A DNA stretch of 64,000 bases from NCBI RefSeq assembly GCF_026262505.1, contig NC_067208.1, positions 10,239,962 through 10,303,961 on the forward strand, read 5' to 3'. Every line of letters begins with the position of its first letter. Within the stretch, counting starts at the first letter, position 1. Below are positions 47,493-56,463 of this stretch, piece by piece. Origin of the DNA: Trichomonas vaginalis G3. Lineage: Eukaryota; Parabasalia; Trichomonadida; Trichomonadidae. The position numbers and the translations under genes were made by a program. The notes under the pieces were generated by a model. That model saw only the letters and a list, made by a program, of their open reading frames with translations. It was not told the DNA's origin and searched no databases.

Positions 47493-48299
47493 TTACTCTT
47501 CCTCTTTGAAGTTATCGAAATACTCTGTTATTTTTTCCTTCAGTAGCGGCAAATCTTCTTTGAATGTAAGTATTGTACAACCTTTCATATCATAGTGTGT
47601 TTGAGGTAACGTATCTTGAACTATCTGTTTAACATCTTCATTCGGTGTCATTGAAATCGGTAAGTTTTCGCGATAGAACCAATTTCTGTCGGATTTGTAA
47701 ATCTTAGCAAGGTCGTAAAAGCTTTTGTTGTTTCTTCTGACTAAATGCAACATAACCATATCTCTGTCTTCTTCATTTTCCATCTCTTCAGTGTAAATCA
47801 TATACTTATAGTTCTTTTCCTTTCCTTTTGGTACCGAACGTGGTATTCTTTTCTGTATGTTTTTGTCTTTTGCTTCAAGCTTGTTCTCTAGCTCTTCACG
47901 TTCTTGTCTATGAAGTTCATCTAACATCATGAAAATATAACAAGCATAGCGAGGCGAAGCCCACATTGCAACAGCATTTACTAAAAGTCTATGTACATAC
48001 CAACCTCTCAAACCATTTGGCAAATTTTGACGATTTTCGTACGGAATCTCGACCCGCGGTTTTCTACCGGTCGCAAACATATGAGGAAATTCTTCTAAAA
48101 GTTCTTTTGTCTGTTGGTTTTCAAACCAATGACGTGCTTGCTTTGTAGAACGAAGAGCATTCAAAATACTTTGTATTTGGTACATGTCATCTTTGACCGA
48201 ACGAATGAGACGTAACTGTTTGTTATACTGTATGTACTCGTATTCTTCATCTATGGCTTCATGAACGATAGCAGTTGTTGTGTTCTCTGTTGTTGTCAT
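47493..48299 (-). CDS. KilA-N domain protein 1 (Polinton B)
   Basis: Start MTTTENTTTAIVHEAIDEEY at 48299 is chosen over a longer frame because the TTTTATTTTGTATGTAAAGACAG context seen before the next gene also precedes it. The KilA-N core is visible as ALRSTKQARHWFENQQTKEL and GWYVHRLLVNAVAMWASPRY. A coiled coil (RQEREELENKLEAKDKNIQK) and a C-terminal domain follow. KilA-N proteins are DNA-binding proteins of large DNA viruses and phages; the role here is unknown. The open frame is whole. Confidence 0.8.
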   Translation of the reverse strand: MTTTENTTTAIVHEAIDEEYEYIQYNKQLRLIRSVKDDMYQIQSILNALRSTKQARHWFENQQTKELLEEFPHMFATGRKPRVEIPYENRQNLPNGLRGWYVHRLLVNAVAMWASPRYACYIFMMLDELHRQEREELENKLEAKDKNIQKRIPRSVPKGKEKNYKYMIYTEEMENEEDRDMVMLHLVRRNNKSFYDLAKIYKSDRNWFYRENLPISMTPNEDVKQIVQDTLPQTHYDMKGCTILTFKEDLPLLKEKITEYFDNFKEEE

Positions 48300-48387
48300 A
48301 TCTGTCTTTACATACAAAATAAAAAAATAAAAAAAAATAAAATTAGCGTTATTTTCTATCTTGTATAAAAGACCAAAAATAAACGCT

Positions 48388-49002
48388 TTACATGTATTTT
48401 TCAGCAACTTCGTCAAATACTTTTATAGCTTTGTCGATCTCATCTACTTCAAACGTTTCTTTACCTCTCGTGGGAGCACCATACAATTTCTCAAACTTTT
48501 CAAGTAGTTCTGTTTCAGCAGCTCTCATATCGTTAACAAACGCAACCTTAACTCTATTGACTATACTGTCATATCTTTGAGTTATATTAAATGTTCTTCC
48601 TATCTTATATCTCTTTGTATTGAAGTCCTTCGGTTTCTGAACGATGTAAAGTAAGCCTTCACTGCAACGTTCCGTATCGAATGAACCATATGTTATGAAA
48701 TTATATCCAACAACTGGGTCAATCCAGAACAAAACTACTGGTATAAGACTTTTGTCTATAAGATATGTTCTTGTTCCATAGAATCTTACCGATATCATCA
48801 GCTCAGGATTTCTTGTCAAAATTTTCTGAGTTGAAGCATTTTTAACCCAGTCGTGTGCTTTCTTTCCTTCAGATAGTGTTAAAATGTCTGACAAAGAATA
48901 TTTTTTGTATTTCTTTGAGTATCTTACGTTTAAATCACCTATTTTAACCACTTTGGTCTCATTGTCTATCTTTTTAACTGTTTCAAACTCAGTGTTTAAC
49001 AT
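48388..49002 (-). CDS. KilA-N-like plus T5orf172 (GIY-YIG-like) protein
   Basis: A 204-residue protein. Residues 30-110 show a KilA-N-like module (SDILTLSEGKKAHDWVKN ... YLIDKSLIPVVLFWIDP). Residues about 115-195 look like T5orf172: GLLYIVQKP, RYKIGRTFNITQRYDS and ELLEKFEKLYGAP. This pairing is common in giant-virus and phage proteins. It shares its upstream sequence (TATGTAAAGACAGTAAATG) with the neighbouring KilA-N gene. The open frame is whole. Confidence 0.75.
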   Translation of the reverse strand: MLNTEFETVKKIDNETKVVKIGDLNVRYSKKYKKYSLSDILTLSEGKKAHDWVKNASTQKILTRNPELMISVRFYGTRTYLIDKSLIPVVLFWIDPVVGYNFITYGSFDTERCSEGLLYIVQKPKDFNTKRYKIGRTFNITQRYDSIVNRVKVAFVNDMRAAETELLEKFEKLYGAPTRGKETFEVDEIDKAIKVFDEVAEKYM

Positions 49003-49097
49003 TTACTGTCTTTACATACAAAATAAAAAAAAATATTTTAAAAAAACTAGCGTTAATTTTATTTTTTCTATCTTGTATAAAAGATATGATTTCATAG

Positions 49098-49438
49098 AGT
49101 TTTTTTCACGAAGTGCAAAAGTTCTCTTCGTCAAAAAAATACAGTTATATCATGAAATTTGGTCATTTTTTCACGATTTCAGGGATTTTTTTTACGAAGT
49201 GTAAAAGTTCTCTTCGTCAAAAAAATACAGTTATATCATGAAATTTGGTCATTTTTTTCAGCAAAAATATATTTTAGATCTAACCAGGTCCCTCGGTCCC
49301 TCGGTCAAATGAACTTCTCTGAAAAAGTGTGACAACATGACATTTTGACAACAGTCCAGGAAATAGACTTCTTCGTATATGTTTTTTCACGATTTCATCG
49401 TCAATGAGTGTAAATCAGGCAAAAATATATTTTAGGTG
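49098..49438. repeat. Intergenic repeat module 1 (Polinton B)
   Basis: Two direct copies of a roughly 70-bp sequence (CGAAGTGCAAAAGTTCTCTT onwards, 49110 and 49194). Then an inverted relative of the modules at 50756-50850 and 51737-51830: AACCAGGTCCCTCGGTCCCT, GTGACAACATGACATTTTGA and AAAAATATATTTTAG. No coding. Confidence 0.75.
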
Positions 49439-50374
49439 CTACCTCTTTTTCACAAGCGTTTTACATGATATGGTACTTGGGAAAGGATGGGATATGGGAT
49501 ATTGGTGGTGGTTCATGACTTTAAACAGTTTTGTAGCTTCTATTTCTTCACGAAGGATATCAAAAGTTTTAACTATGCCGAAAGTTTCTTTATATTTCTT
49601 CTTGACATCAGATAGAAGGAAATCGTTAGCAGTTGGATAGTTTTTGTTCAGAAATGTCAACATGTCCATTTTATCTTCTGCTGGTTTCTCTACTTCTTTC
49701 TTTAAGTCAGCATAGTCGTTTCGCATACGTTCTATCTCTTTGACGGAGTAGTTATATTTCCTTGTTGCTGCTTTACATTTTGAACATTGTGGGTTCATTT
49801 TAGCGTTATATTCTGAAACCTTACCTGCTAAAACAAGTAAGGCGTAAATGGTTTTCTTTAACTCAAAGGCTGCTGGTTTTATCTGTTCATTCCATACTTT
49901 ACCTCTTCTATCTTTATCTCTTATCTGCCATACACATTTTGCAACTAACGAAACAAAGTTGTCGTAGGTCTTAAACTCCCCAGATTTATATATGTCAATG
50001 AAATATACCATATCGCAGTCTTTGTGGTTGCAATGAAATCCAAGAAACTCATAGTTTATCTTTCGTATGAACTTCTTGGTTTCTACTGAGTCAGTTGGTT
50101 TCACTTCTATTTCATCGAATTCTGGAATAGTAAGCTTTTGTTGTTGTATTTCAGGAATTTTAGGTAGATGGTCAATAATATCCTGCATTTCATAAAGATA
50201 CTGTTCATTTGTTTCATCTTTCGCACTACAGTCTAAATCTCCTTGGAGAAGTTCTTGCTTTATCTTCTGGATTTCTGTTTCGAAAGTATATGAAGAAGGA
50301 ATGAAGCTTTTCATCTCTACTAACATAGATGTTGGGTTCATGACTAACGAGTTTGGTGCTGTTGTTGCTGACAT
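49439..50374 (-). CDS. Hypothetical Polinton protein with Cys pairs, 311 residues
   Basis: MSATTAPNSLVMNPTSMLVE, helical, with CNHKDCD near residue 114 and CSKCK near residue 198, which together could bind zinc, and a C-terminal coiled region. Family not recognised. It is bounded on both sides by related intergenic repeat modules. The start follows TTTTTATTGTAAGAACATG, the same upstream words as the KilA-N gene at 51545. Confidence 0.55.
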   Translation of the reverse strand: MSATTAPNSLVMNPTSMLVEMKSFIPSSYTFETEIQKIKQELLQGDLDCSAKDETNEQYLYEMQDIIDHLPKIPEIQQQKLTIPEFDEIEVKPTDSVETKKFIRKINYEFLGFHCNHKDCDMVYFIDIYKSGEFKTYDNFVSLVAKCVWQIRDKDRRGKVWNEQIKPAAFELKKTIYALLVLAGKVSEYNAKMNPQCSKCKAATRKYNYSVKEIERMRNDYADLKKEVEKPAEDKMDMLTFLNKNYPTANDFLLSDVKKKYKETFGIVKTFDILREEIEATKLFKVMNHHQYPISHPFPSTISCKTLVKKR

Positions 50375-50415
50375 GTTCTTACAATAAAAATAAAAAAATA
50401 TTTTTTTAAAAAACT

Positions 50416-50865
50416 AAAATATATTTTTGCCGAATTCAAGAGTTATGTGTGTTTTCTACGGTGGGGCCAAAAATGGCTCGACCTCAAAACAAGCATTTCG
50501 TGAAGAATATACCACCCCGCGGAAAACAGCGGGGTGCTTTTTATACAAAACATATACGATGAAAGTCTTGACAAAACAGGCATTTTGTGAAGAATATACC
50601 AACCGCCGGAATTCCGGCGGTTGCTTTTTATACAAAACATTGACGATGAAAGTCTTGACAAAACAAGCATTTCGTGAAGAATATACCACCCCGCGGAATT
50701 CCGCGGGGTGCTTTTTATACAAAACATTGACGAAGAAATCTATCTCCTGTGTTGTTGTCAAAATGTCATGTTGTCACACTTTTTCAGAGAAGTTAAAATG
50801 ACCGAGTGACCGAGTGACCGAGTGACCTGGTGAGATCTAAAAATATATTTTTGCCGAATTCAATA
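50416..50865. repeat. Intergenic repeat module 2 with three palindromic elements
   Basis: Bounded by direct copies of AAATATATTTTTGCCGAATT (50416 and 50839). It holds three palindromic elements of about 66 bp (50487-50551, 50573-50639, 50659-50724), then AATGTCATGTTGTCACACTT and three GACCGAGT units ending ACCTGGT. Each palindrome is followed by GCTTTTTATAC. Confidence 0.85.
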
Positions 50866-50882
50866 AAAATAAAATGGTTCAT

Positions 50883-51545
50883 TTACTCAAAATATTTTTG
50901 TACAAAAGGACCCCAACCTTTTAACCTCTCTTCTGCAGCTTCTAATGAAACTTTAGCGAGTTCATATTCTCTAAATTCTCTCTTTAAATCTTCTTGTTCC
51001 CATTGGTCTAGTTCGTATGGAGAGTCTCTATAACCAGAACATATCTCACGTTCATGTTCTATTTGTTTTTCATGCATTTTTCTAACTTCTTCTTCGAACA
51101 AAGGTTTAGCATTCTCTACTGTATCTTCAAGTTCTTCTTCATCTAATTTCTCATGAACTTTCTTGTCTATGGAGTCCAGAATTTTTCCAACTGCTATGCA
51201 ATATTTTGGAGAAGCCCACATTGCTATATAGTTTGTAAGTCTTGGGTCTACATACATTCCTCTAACCTGTTTGATTTCATCGGGAATTTCTGCATTAACA
51301 TTGTATAAAAAGCACCCCGCGGAATTCCGCGGGGTGGTATATTCTTCACAAAATGCCTTAAAATACTCTTCCCAGGACTTATTTTCCAACAACCTTCTAA
51401 AGTCTTTCCTAAACTGCTGACATATCTTTGTTGCATTTATATAACCATCCTTGTCTCTACGTAAGACTTCAATACCGTTATAGGTGCCTTTTGTGAATGT
51501 TTCGCCATTAGATTTGTTCGTGAACGTTTTTGCTTCGACTGTCAT
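50883..51545 (-). CDS. KilA-N domain protein 3, carrying an in-frame palindromic element
   Basis: A 220-residue protein. Residues about 20-62 are the KilA-N start (GTYNGIEVLRRDKDGYINAT ... SWEEYFKAF), and residues about 90-120 the KilA-N end (GMYVDPRLTNYIAMWASPKY). Between them, residues about 63-81 (CEEYTTPRNSAGCFLYN) are encoded by a member of the palindromic repeat family found outside the gene. The helical, acidic C-terminal half has no known domain. The open frame is whole. Upstream words match those of the gene at 50374. Confidence 0.8.
   Translation of the reverse strand: MTVEAKTFTNKSNGETFTKGTYNGIEVLRRDKDGYINATKICQQFRKDFRRLLENKSWEEYFKAFCEEYTTPRNSAGCFLYNVNAEIPDEIKQVRGMYVDPRLTNYIAMWASPKYCIAVGKILDSIDKKVHEKLDEEELEDTVENAKPLFEEEVRKMHEKQIEHEREICSGYRDSPYELDQWEQEDLKREFREYELAKVSLEAAEERLKGWGPFVQKYFE
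51302..51357 (-). repeat. Palindromic element inside the KilA-N gene
   Basis: Contains a perfect 24-bp palindrome with CCCCGCGGAATTCCGCGGGG at its centre. It has the same orientation relative to its flanks as the four copies in modules 2 and 3 (GTGAAGAATATACC before, GCTTTTTATACAA after). It keeps the KilA-N frame open. Confidence 0.9.
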
Positions 51546-51567
51546 ACTGTTCTTACAATAAAAATAA

Positions 51568-51829
51568 AAAATATTTTTGGCTTAACCGTCGGACATTCGT
51601 TTGTGGCTTAACCTCAAAACAAGCATTTCGTGAAGAATATACCACCCCGCGGAATTCCGCGGGTTGCTTTTTATACAAAACATTTACGATGAAATTCATG
51701 AGAAATTAGATGATGAAATCTATTTCCTGTGTTGTTGTCAAAATGTCATGTTGTCACCATTTTCAAAAAGATGTTAGTTGACCGAGGGACCGAGGGACCG
51801 AGGGACCTGGTTCGCCTAAAATATATTTT
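51568..51829. repeat. Intergenic repeat module 3 (Polinton B)
   Basis: Contains the words GTCGGACATTCGTTTGTG also found near 46915, one palindromic element (51616-51681), then AAATGTCATGTTGTCACC and three GACCGAGG units ending GGACCTGGT and AAAATATATTTTTC. Same order as module 2. Confidence 0.8.
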
Positions 51830-52688
51830 TCAATACTTTTTCAGCACTTTTCCGTAGTTGTATATGAAAGACAATTCGAGATAAAAGTCATAGTACAATG
51901 GAATAATATGCTGCACACCGTTTGTTGTGAACCAAACTTGAAAGTCAGAGAAACTGTTACTAGGTGGTTCGTAGAATTTAGAAGCAAAGTCATAAAAGTC
52001 CTTACCGATACAAAGAAAACTGTTGTTGCTTGAACTGAAACTTGCATGACACATGACATTTTGAGGATCGAACACGTTTCTATAAACTGTCAAATCTGTT
52101 GGTGGGAGTATAAATTTAAACGGACCGTCAGGTGGCAATGGTTCGTTCTGGTTTAGTAACCGAAGAAATTGTGCCAAGAACGTTTGTCCACCCCCAATAT
52201 AAAAACTCTGTATCTCTTGGAGGGTTATTTTCAATCCTTTGAAATGAAACTGTGGAGTTCATCTTGTCGTATTCTAGTTTTAGATAGTATGTTCCATTTA
52301 GTAAAGAGTGGTATTTTTCTTGAAATTCCCAGTAGTATTTGTTTATTTGAGTTTGAAAGTCATTTAGAGTTTTTTCAAGACTTTCGTCTGAACGAATAGT
52401 AAAGATCTTCATTTCGTCAAATTTTTCTATTAGACCATCAGAACCTTTATACTGACCGTGAAAATATACTGCAAACATAAACGCGTTAGTTCTATTTGAA
52501 AACAAAACTCTTCTAAATCCTATTGCCTTTGCATCTGAAGGACTTTGAAGCCAACGAATTGGATAGTCAAACCGATAAGCTCCGGATAAAATTTCTTCAT
52601 CTGATATAGTCCTACCTGCGTTTGTAAAGATATAGTCTAACGGTTTTGTATCTGCTACTTTTGTTCTTTGTTTTTCAACCTGAAGCAT
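51830..52688 (-). pseudogene. Broken paralogue of the 282-residue Polinton protein
   Basis: Counterpart of the gene at 59144-59992 in the same element. Shared wording includes TKPLD, YRFDYP(I/L)RWL, KAIGFRR and, near the end, SDFQVWFTT. It is therefore an internal duplication that has diverged. Function unknown; broken about once. Confidence 0.75.
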
Positions 52689-52700
52689 TTTATATATGTA

Positions 52701-52963
52701 AAAATATACTGTTTTAAAAATGTTTTAAAAACGCTTTAAAATGGTATGCCATATAGCTTCTTGAATTTGTTAAGAAATATTTTAACGTTTTTTCCATCTG
52801 TATCTCTAGTGTTTACATAAGCATAGCCCGCCTTAGTAAAATATACTGTTTTAAAAACGTTTTAAAATGGTATGCCATATAGCTTCTTGAATTTGTTAAG
52901 AAGTATTTGAACGTGTTTTCCATCTGTATCTCTAGCGTTTACATAAGCATAGCCCGACTTAGT
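52701..52963. repeat. Tandem duplication at the 3' end of the HNH gene
   Basis: 52701-52837 and 52838-52963 are adjacent direct copies, about 90% alike, covering the last 34 or so codons of the HNH gene and its 3' flank. The outer copy has no gene of its own. Confidence 0.85.
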
Positions 52964-53446
52964 AAAACATACTTGTAATTTTCTATAGTTTACGCCGGTA
53001 TAAAAGTAGAAAGAGTCTTGTTCTTCGCTATAGTAGTAAAACTCAAGCGTATGCTTGCCATAGTCTGTAATTTCAATTGTTTCATCTTCTAGTTCGTCGA
53101 CAAATTCGAATACTATATCTCTAAAATTGCCTATGTTCTTATTGTTTTCAGAACGAGTGACCCAACGCAAGTTTTCAAGTCTATTGTCGTTTCTTATACG
53201 GTTTATATGGTCTACAAAAGGTAAATTGTTAGGATTCGGTATAAAATGAGTTGCAATGACAACATGTTTAAGATAGTGTTTTCCACTCATCTTCATAATA
53301 GCATATCCGTTATTTCCCTCCCATTCGCTTAAAACTCTTTTTGTCTCCTTTTTTCTGACTTCAAATGACTCACAACAGTGAATTTCATATTTCTCATCTA
53401 ACAAACAAGTTTTCCAACAGTCCTTTCCAACAAACTCAGCGTACAT
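52862..53446 (-). CDS. HNH homing-type endonuclease (Polinton B)
   Basis: A 194-residue protein with the HNH_3 core VIATHFIPNPNNLPFVDHIN followed by NRLENLRWVTRSENNKN, the typical D-H-I-N / N-x-x-x-N-L-R-W-V pattern. The N-terminal part (EVRKKETKRVLSEWEGNNGY) resembles the usual NUMOD-type lead-in. It makes DNA breaks and is often a mobile passenger. It is located beside the polymerase gene. The open frame is whole. Confidence 0.85.
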   Translation of the reverse strand: MYAEFVGKDCWKTCLLDEKYEIHCCESFEVRKKETKRVLSEWEGNNGYAIMKMSGKHYLKHVVIATHFIPNPNNLPFVDHINRIRNDNRLENLRWVTRSENNKNIGNFRDIVFEFVDELEDETIEITDYGKHTLEFYYYSEEQDSFYFYTGVNYRKLQVCFTKSGYAYVNARDTDGKHVQILLNKFKKLYGIPF

Positions 53447-53501
53447 TTCAAATAAAATAAAAAAATATTTTTTTTGAAAAAATGTTTTAAAAAATGTTTT
53501 A

Positions 53502-55655
53502 CTATTTCATGCAATGTTTTATTTCTGTCCCGTCTTCAAGTACACCCCAGTACTTACGCTTGGAGAGAACATGAACTTCGGAAAATACCTTGTCTAGCTT
53601 AAAAAGGCCCATCTTCTCACCGACCATGCCCATTTCAATGAGTTTGTTATACCCTTCTTCGTTCGTCATGAGTGCATCGATGTTCTCATAGTATACCACA
53701 ATTTTCGATTTAACTTCCGAGAAAAATTTGTTGTAGTTGTCAAGGACTGCCTTTGCGAACTGAGGATAAGACCAATGTTCGACAATAGGTTTTACTGTGG
53801 TTACTGAGCCACTTTGACCTTCGGTGAACTCGTACTTTAAAACAAAAGTGGAGAACCTTTCAACAAAGTTGTCGACCTTCTCATAGTGTTTACTCTTCAT
53901 CTTTTGAGGTTTTTTAATGGAATATCCCCATGTCGAATTCATAAGCAATTTCAGTGTCATTGCGAGTTTGGGATTTGAAGCTTTCCTAATATCATAGAGT
54001 TGTTGTATGACTTTTCCAACTGTATAGTTCCTTCCCGGGAACTCACCGTCTTCGTTTGGAATTCCAGTTGGAATATATTGGACGAACCTCATGTATGCAG
54101 CGTTAAGGTCGACATAGTATATTTTTTCGTATGAGTCGAACTTGTCGCATCCAATGGGTCCGGTTCGTGGAAATTCAAGTGAGTCTCTTATCTTTTGAGA
54201 AACCTCGCCTGTTATCTCATAAACATCGTCAAAGCAACCTGTTTCATATAAAATTTTCTGACCTAACTCTGAAGCTCTCCAATACAATTTGACATCGATT
54301 GAATGTCTCAATGGAAGTTTGTTTATAGCATCTTGAAGTTCTTGCAACCTCATTGGAAGTTCTTCTGGTTCAGGTTGGTATCCGAACAATCCAACTCCTT
54401 TTGGAGCTGTGTACTTCTTTTGTGCTATAACTTTGTCCGGAACAACTTTTGGTCTTACCAACAATGAAAAGTTTGTTTCATCTTTTGGTACAAAAGTTTC
54501 TGTCAGCTTGTCATCTGGAATTGGTTCCAACAAACCTTTCTCGAAAAGAATGTTAACAGCTCTGGCAATGTTACACTTGCCTTTTCCGAACAATGGGTTT
54601 GTAAGACTTTCGTTCAACATGAAGTGGTTGTGGAGAAGTACAATCTTCAACCATGGCAATTTGAAGTCAACAACATAGTCGTCATGTGAAGAACCTTTAG
54701 CTGTAGGTATGTTGACGCGGATATTGACATTTGCCAACGGTGCAATCTTTGTCAATTGACTTCTAAGAATGTACCTTGTTTTCACACATGACTCAAGATA
54801 CTTCATCTTCTCATCTGTAACAAGACCAGAGTTCCTGAGACATGTAAGAATACAAGGTTCATTGACAATTTTTTCAATTGAATTGTAAATTCCATACCTT
54901 GTCAGGTTAATGTCAGACTTGTTTATGAACGGGAAGTATCCAGCATATTGTCTGACTGCTTGAGGGTTGGGTTGGTACCATTCGAACTTCACGCTTGCAA
55001 TTCCTTCAATCGCATTCAAAATATCTGAGTCGGAGTCAAACATTTGTTCTCTCTTTGTAGTCTTGAAAGCGTCAAGAAGCATTGCAGCTGTTGTGACATT
55101 GCCATGTGAGTAGTATATATGACCATCTAAATCTGTTACGGTTAGTCTGAGATTGTATCCTTTCTTATTTCCGTCTTGTATGGCAGCAAGTACACCCATG
55201 AAGCCTTCTTTGTTCTTTCCTTCGTCAAAGTTTACTGTAAAGGTTCGACCAGAAGTAATTTTACTTCTAACTTCACGGTACTTTTCATATGCATATCTTG
55301 TTCTTTCCATGGGAGCATGTGCGTCTTCACCTTTTCCTTTTTTCCTTCTCAAAGGATGCAATTGTTCGTCATGTTTCCAGTAGAATCTGGCAAAGCCGTC
55401 GTGTCCTTCAACCTGTGGCTCAGTAACATCGAAAGGCATGTTCATAAGACGCTCTTCTTCTAACCTCTCTAGTCTGTTTGGATAATTTGTGCGTGCTGTT
55501 TCCAAGTCCATTTCATAGGTCAGACCAGCCAGTTTGTCATAGACTTTTATGGGTCTTCCCTTCCTATATTTAAACTTCTTTGAAACTCTCCAGCCATATC
55601 TTTCTAACTCTGCTTTTATTCTAGCAGACCTTCTATCCATTCTATACGGGGGCAT
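53502..55655 (-). CDS. Polinton family-B DNA polymerase
   Basis: A 717-codon frame starting MPPYRMDRRSARIK at 55655. This start is chosen over a longer frame because TTTTTATAAAAATG precedes it in both Polinton copies. Family-B features visible: motif A-like YYVDLNAAYMRFVQ and motif B-like KLLMNSTWGYS in the last third. The long N-terminal region would hold exonuclease and protein-priming functions in this family. It replicates the element. Confidence 0.85.
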   Translation of the reverse strand: MPPYRMDRRSARIKAELERYGWRVSKKFKYRKGRPIKVYDKLAGLTYEMDLETARTNYPNRLERLEEERLMNMPFDVTEPQVEGHDGFARFYWKHDEQLHPLRRKKGKGEDAHAPMERTRYAYEKYREVRSKITSGRTFTVNFDEGKNKEGFMGVLAAIQDGNKKGYNLRLTVTDLDGHIYYSHGNVTTAAMLLDAFKTTKREQMFDSDSDILNAIEGIASVKFEWYQPNPQAVRQYAGYFPFINKSDINLTRYGIYNSIEKIVNEPCILTCLRNSGLVTDEKMKYLESCVKTRYILRSQLTKIAPLANVNIRVNIPTAKGSSHDDYVVDFKLPWLKIVLLHNHFMLNESLTNPLFGKGKCNIARAVNILFEKGLLEPIPDDKLTETFVPKDETNFSLLVRPKVVPDKVIAQKKYTAPKGVGLFGYQPEPEELPMRLQELQDAINKLPLRHSIDVKLYWRASELGQKILYETGCFDDVYEITGEVSQKIRDSLEFPRTGPIGCDKFDSYEKIYYVDLNAAYMRFVQYIPTGIPNEDGEFPGRNYTVGKVIQQLYDIRKASNPKLAMTLKLLMNSTWGYSIKKPQKMKSKHYEKVDNFVERFSTFVLKYEFTEGQSGSVTTVKPIVEHWSYPQFAKAVLDNYNKFFSEVKSKIVVYYENIDALMTNEEGYNKLIEMGMVGEKMGLFKLDKVFSEVHVLSKRKYWGVLEDGTEIKHCMK

Positions 55656-55684
55656 TTTTATAAAAATAAAAAAATGTTTTTTCT

Positions 55685-56269
55685 TTACTTTACATAACCA
55701 CCTGCTGCTATAAGTCTTTGACGCCAACCCATACCAGCTAATGAAGGTTGGCTTGGTTTAGTCTGGAGACTAAACTTTGGTTTTGGTTTATCTTCAGTTT
55801 TTGGCTCACCTTCTTCTATTGGTTTTTCGTCACTTTTCGGTTCCTCTGACTTTACTTCACTTGCTGGAACAGTTGTGTCGTCAACATCTTCATAAATGTC
55901 ATATGCCATTTGTTTTTGTTTTCCTTTCAACTTTTTGTGTTTGTTGTAAAGTTTAGAATATTTCGACTCTAAGTCAATGAGATGTTCTATAATGAACTGT
56001 TGGTCGGTGAAGTAAACTTTTCCATCTGTTGTCTCATAAACTCCTTCAGACTTCAATATTTTATTTGTGAGAGTCTGTTTCTTTTTTGAGATACTAGCCG
56101 TTCCATTTTTATGAAAAGTGACTTTGTAGTTAGAGTTTGTATTTCCAGACCTGGCACTTTCTATTATTGAATTTTTCTCTTCATCTGTAAGTTCTTTGAC
56201 AGGTTTTGATAATGGTTCTGAACTTTTTGTTTGTGGTGTCAAATCTACCGTTTCAACTTCTTCGGTCAT
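55685..56269 (-). CDS. Hypothetical charged Polinton protein, 194 residues
   Basis: MTEEVETVDLTPQTKSSEPL; helical centre (FIIEHLIDLESKYSKLYNKH) and a Glu/Lys/Pro-rich tail. The start follows TTTTTACTGAGATGAAATG. Just 29 bp separate it from the polymerase start. Conserved in both copies, so likely real; function unknown. Confidence 0.65.
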   Translation of the reverse strand: MTEEVETVDLTPQTKSSEPLSKPVKELTDEEKNSIIESARSGNTNSNYKVTFHKNGTASISKKKQTLTNKILKSEGVYETTDGKVYFTDQQFIIEHLIDLESKYSKLYNKHKKLKGKQKQMAYDIYEDVDDTTVPASEVKSEEPKSDEKPIEEGEPKTEDKPKPKFSLQTKPSQPSLAGMGWRQRLIAAGGYVK

Positions 56270-56288
56270 TTCATCTCAGTAAAAAATT

Positions 56289-56444
56289 TTAGTTTGGTTT
56301 GTTTTCAACTGGTTGTTGAGGTTTTTTAAGTCGGTCTAAAACTTCCTGAGGTATAGGGAGGACTTGACAAACACGTGGTTGTGTAACTGCTGGAAGCCGG
56401 CAAATCCATCTTGAGCCCATTTGTCTCAATGCTGTATTGTTCAT
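56289..56444 (-). CDS. Small Polinton protein, 51 residues
   Basis: Starts MNNTALRQMGSRWICRL and ends VENKPN. The start context TTTTTACTGAGATGAAATG is identical to that of the next gene, and a counterpart exists in copy A at 1016-1168. No recognised family. Small size, a basic Cys-containing head and a Pro/Gln tail are all that can be said. Confidence 0.6.
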   Translation of the reverse strand: MNNTALRQMGSRWICRLPAVTQPRVCQVLPIPQEVLDRLKKPQQPVENKPN

Positions 56445-56463
56445 TTCATCTCAGTAAAAAATT

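Noticed and set aside
50427-50801. 124-residue frame with three KQAF(R/C)EEYT repeats across intergenic module 2
   Set aside because: It is made by the palindromic elements themselves, with no start context and no domain. Treated as non-coding repeats.
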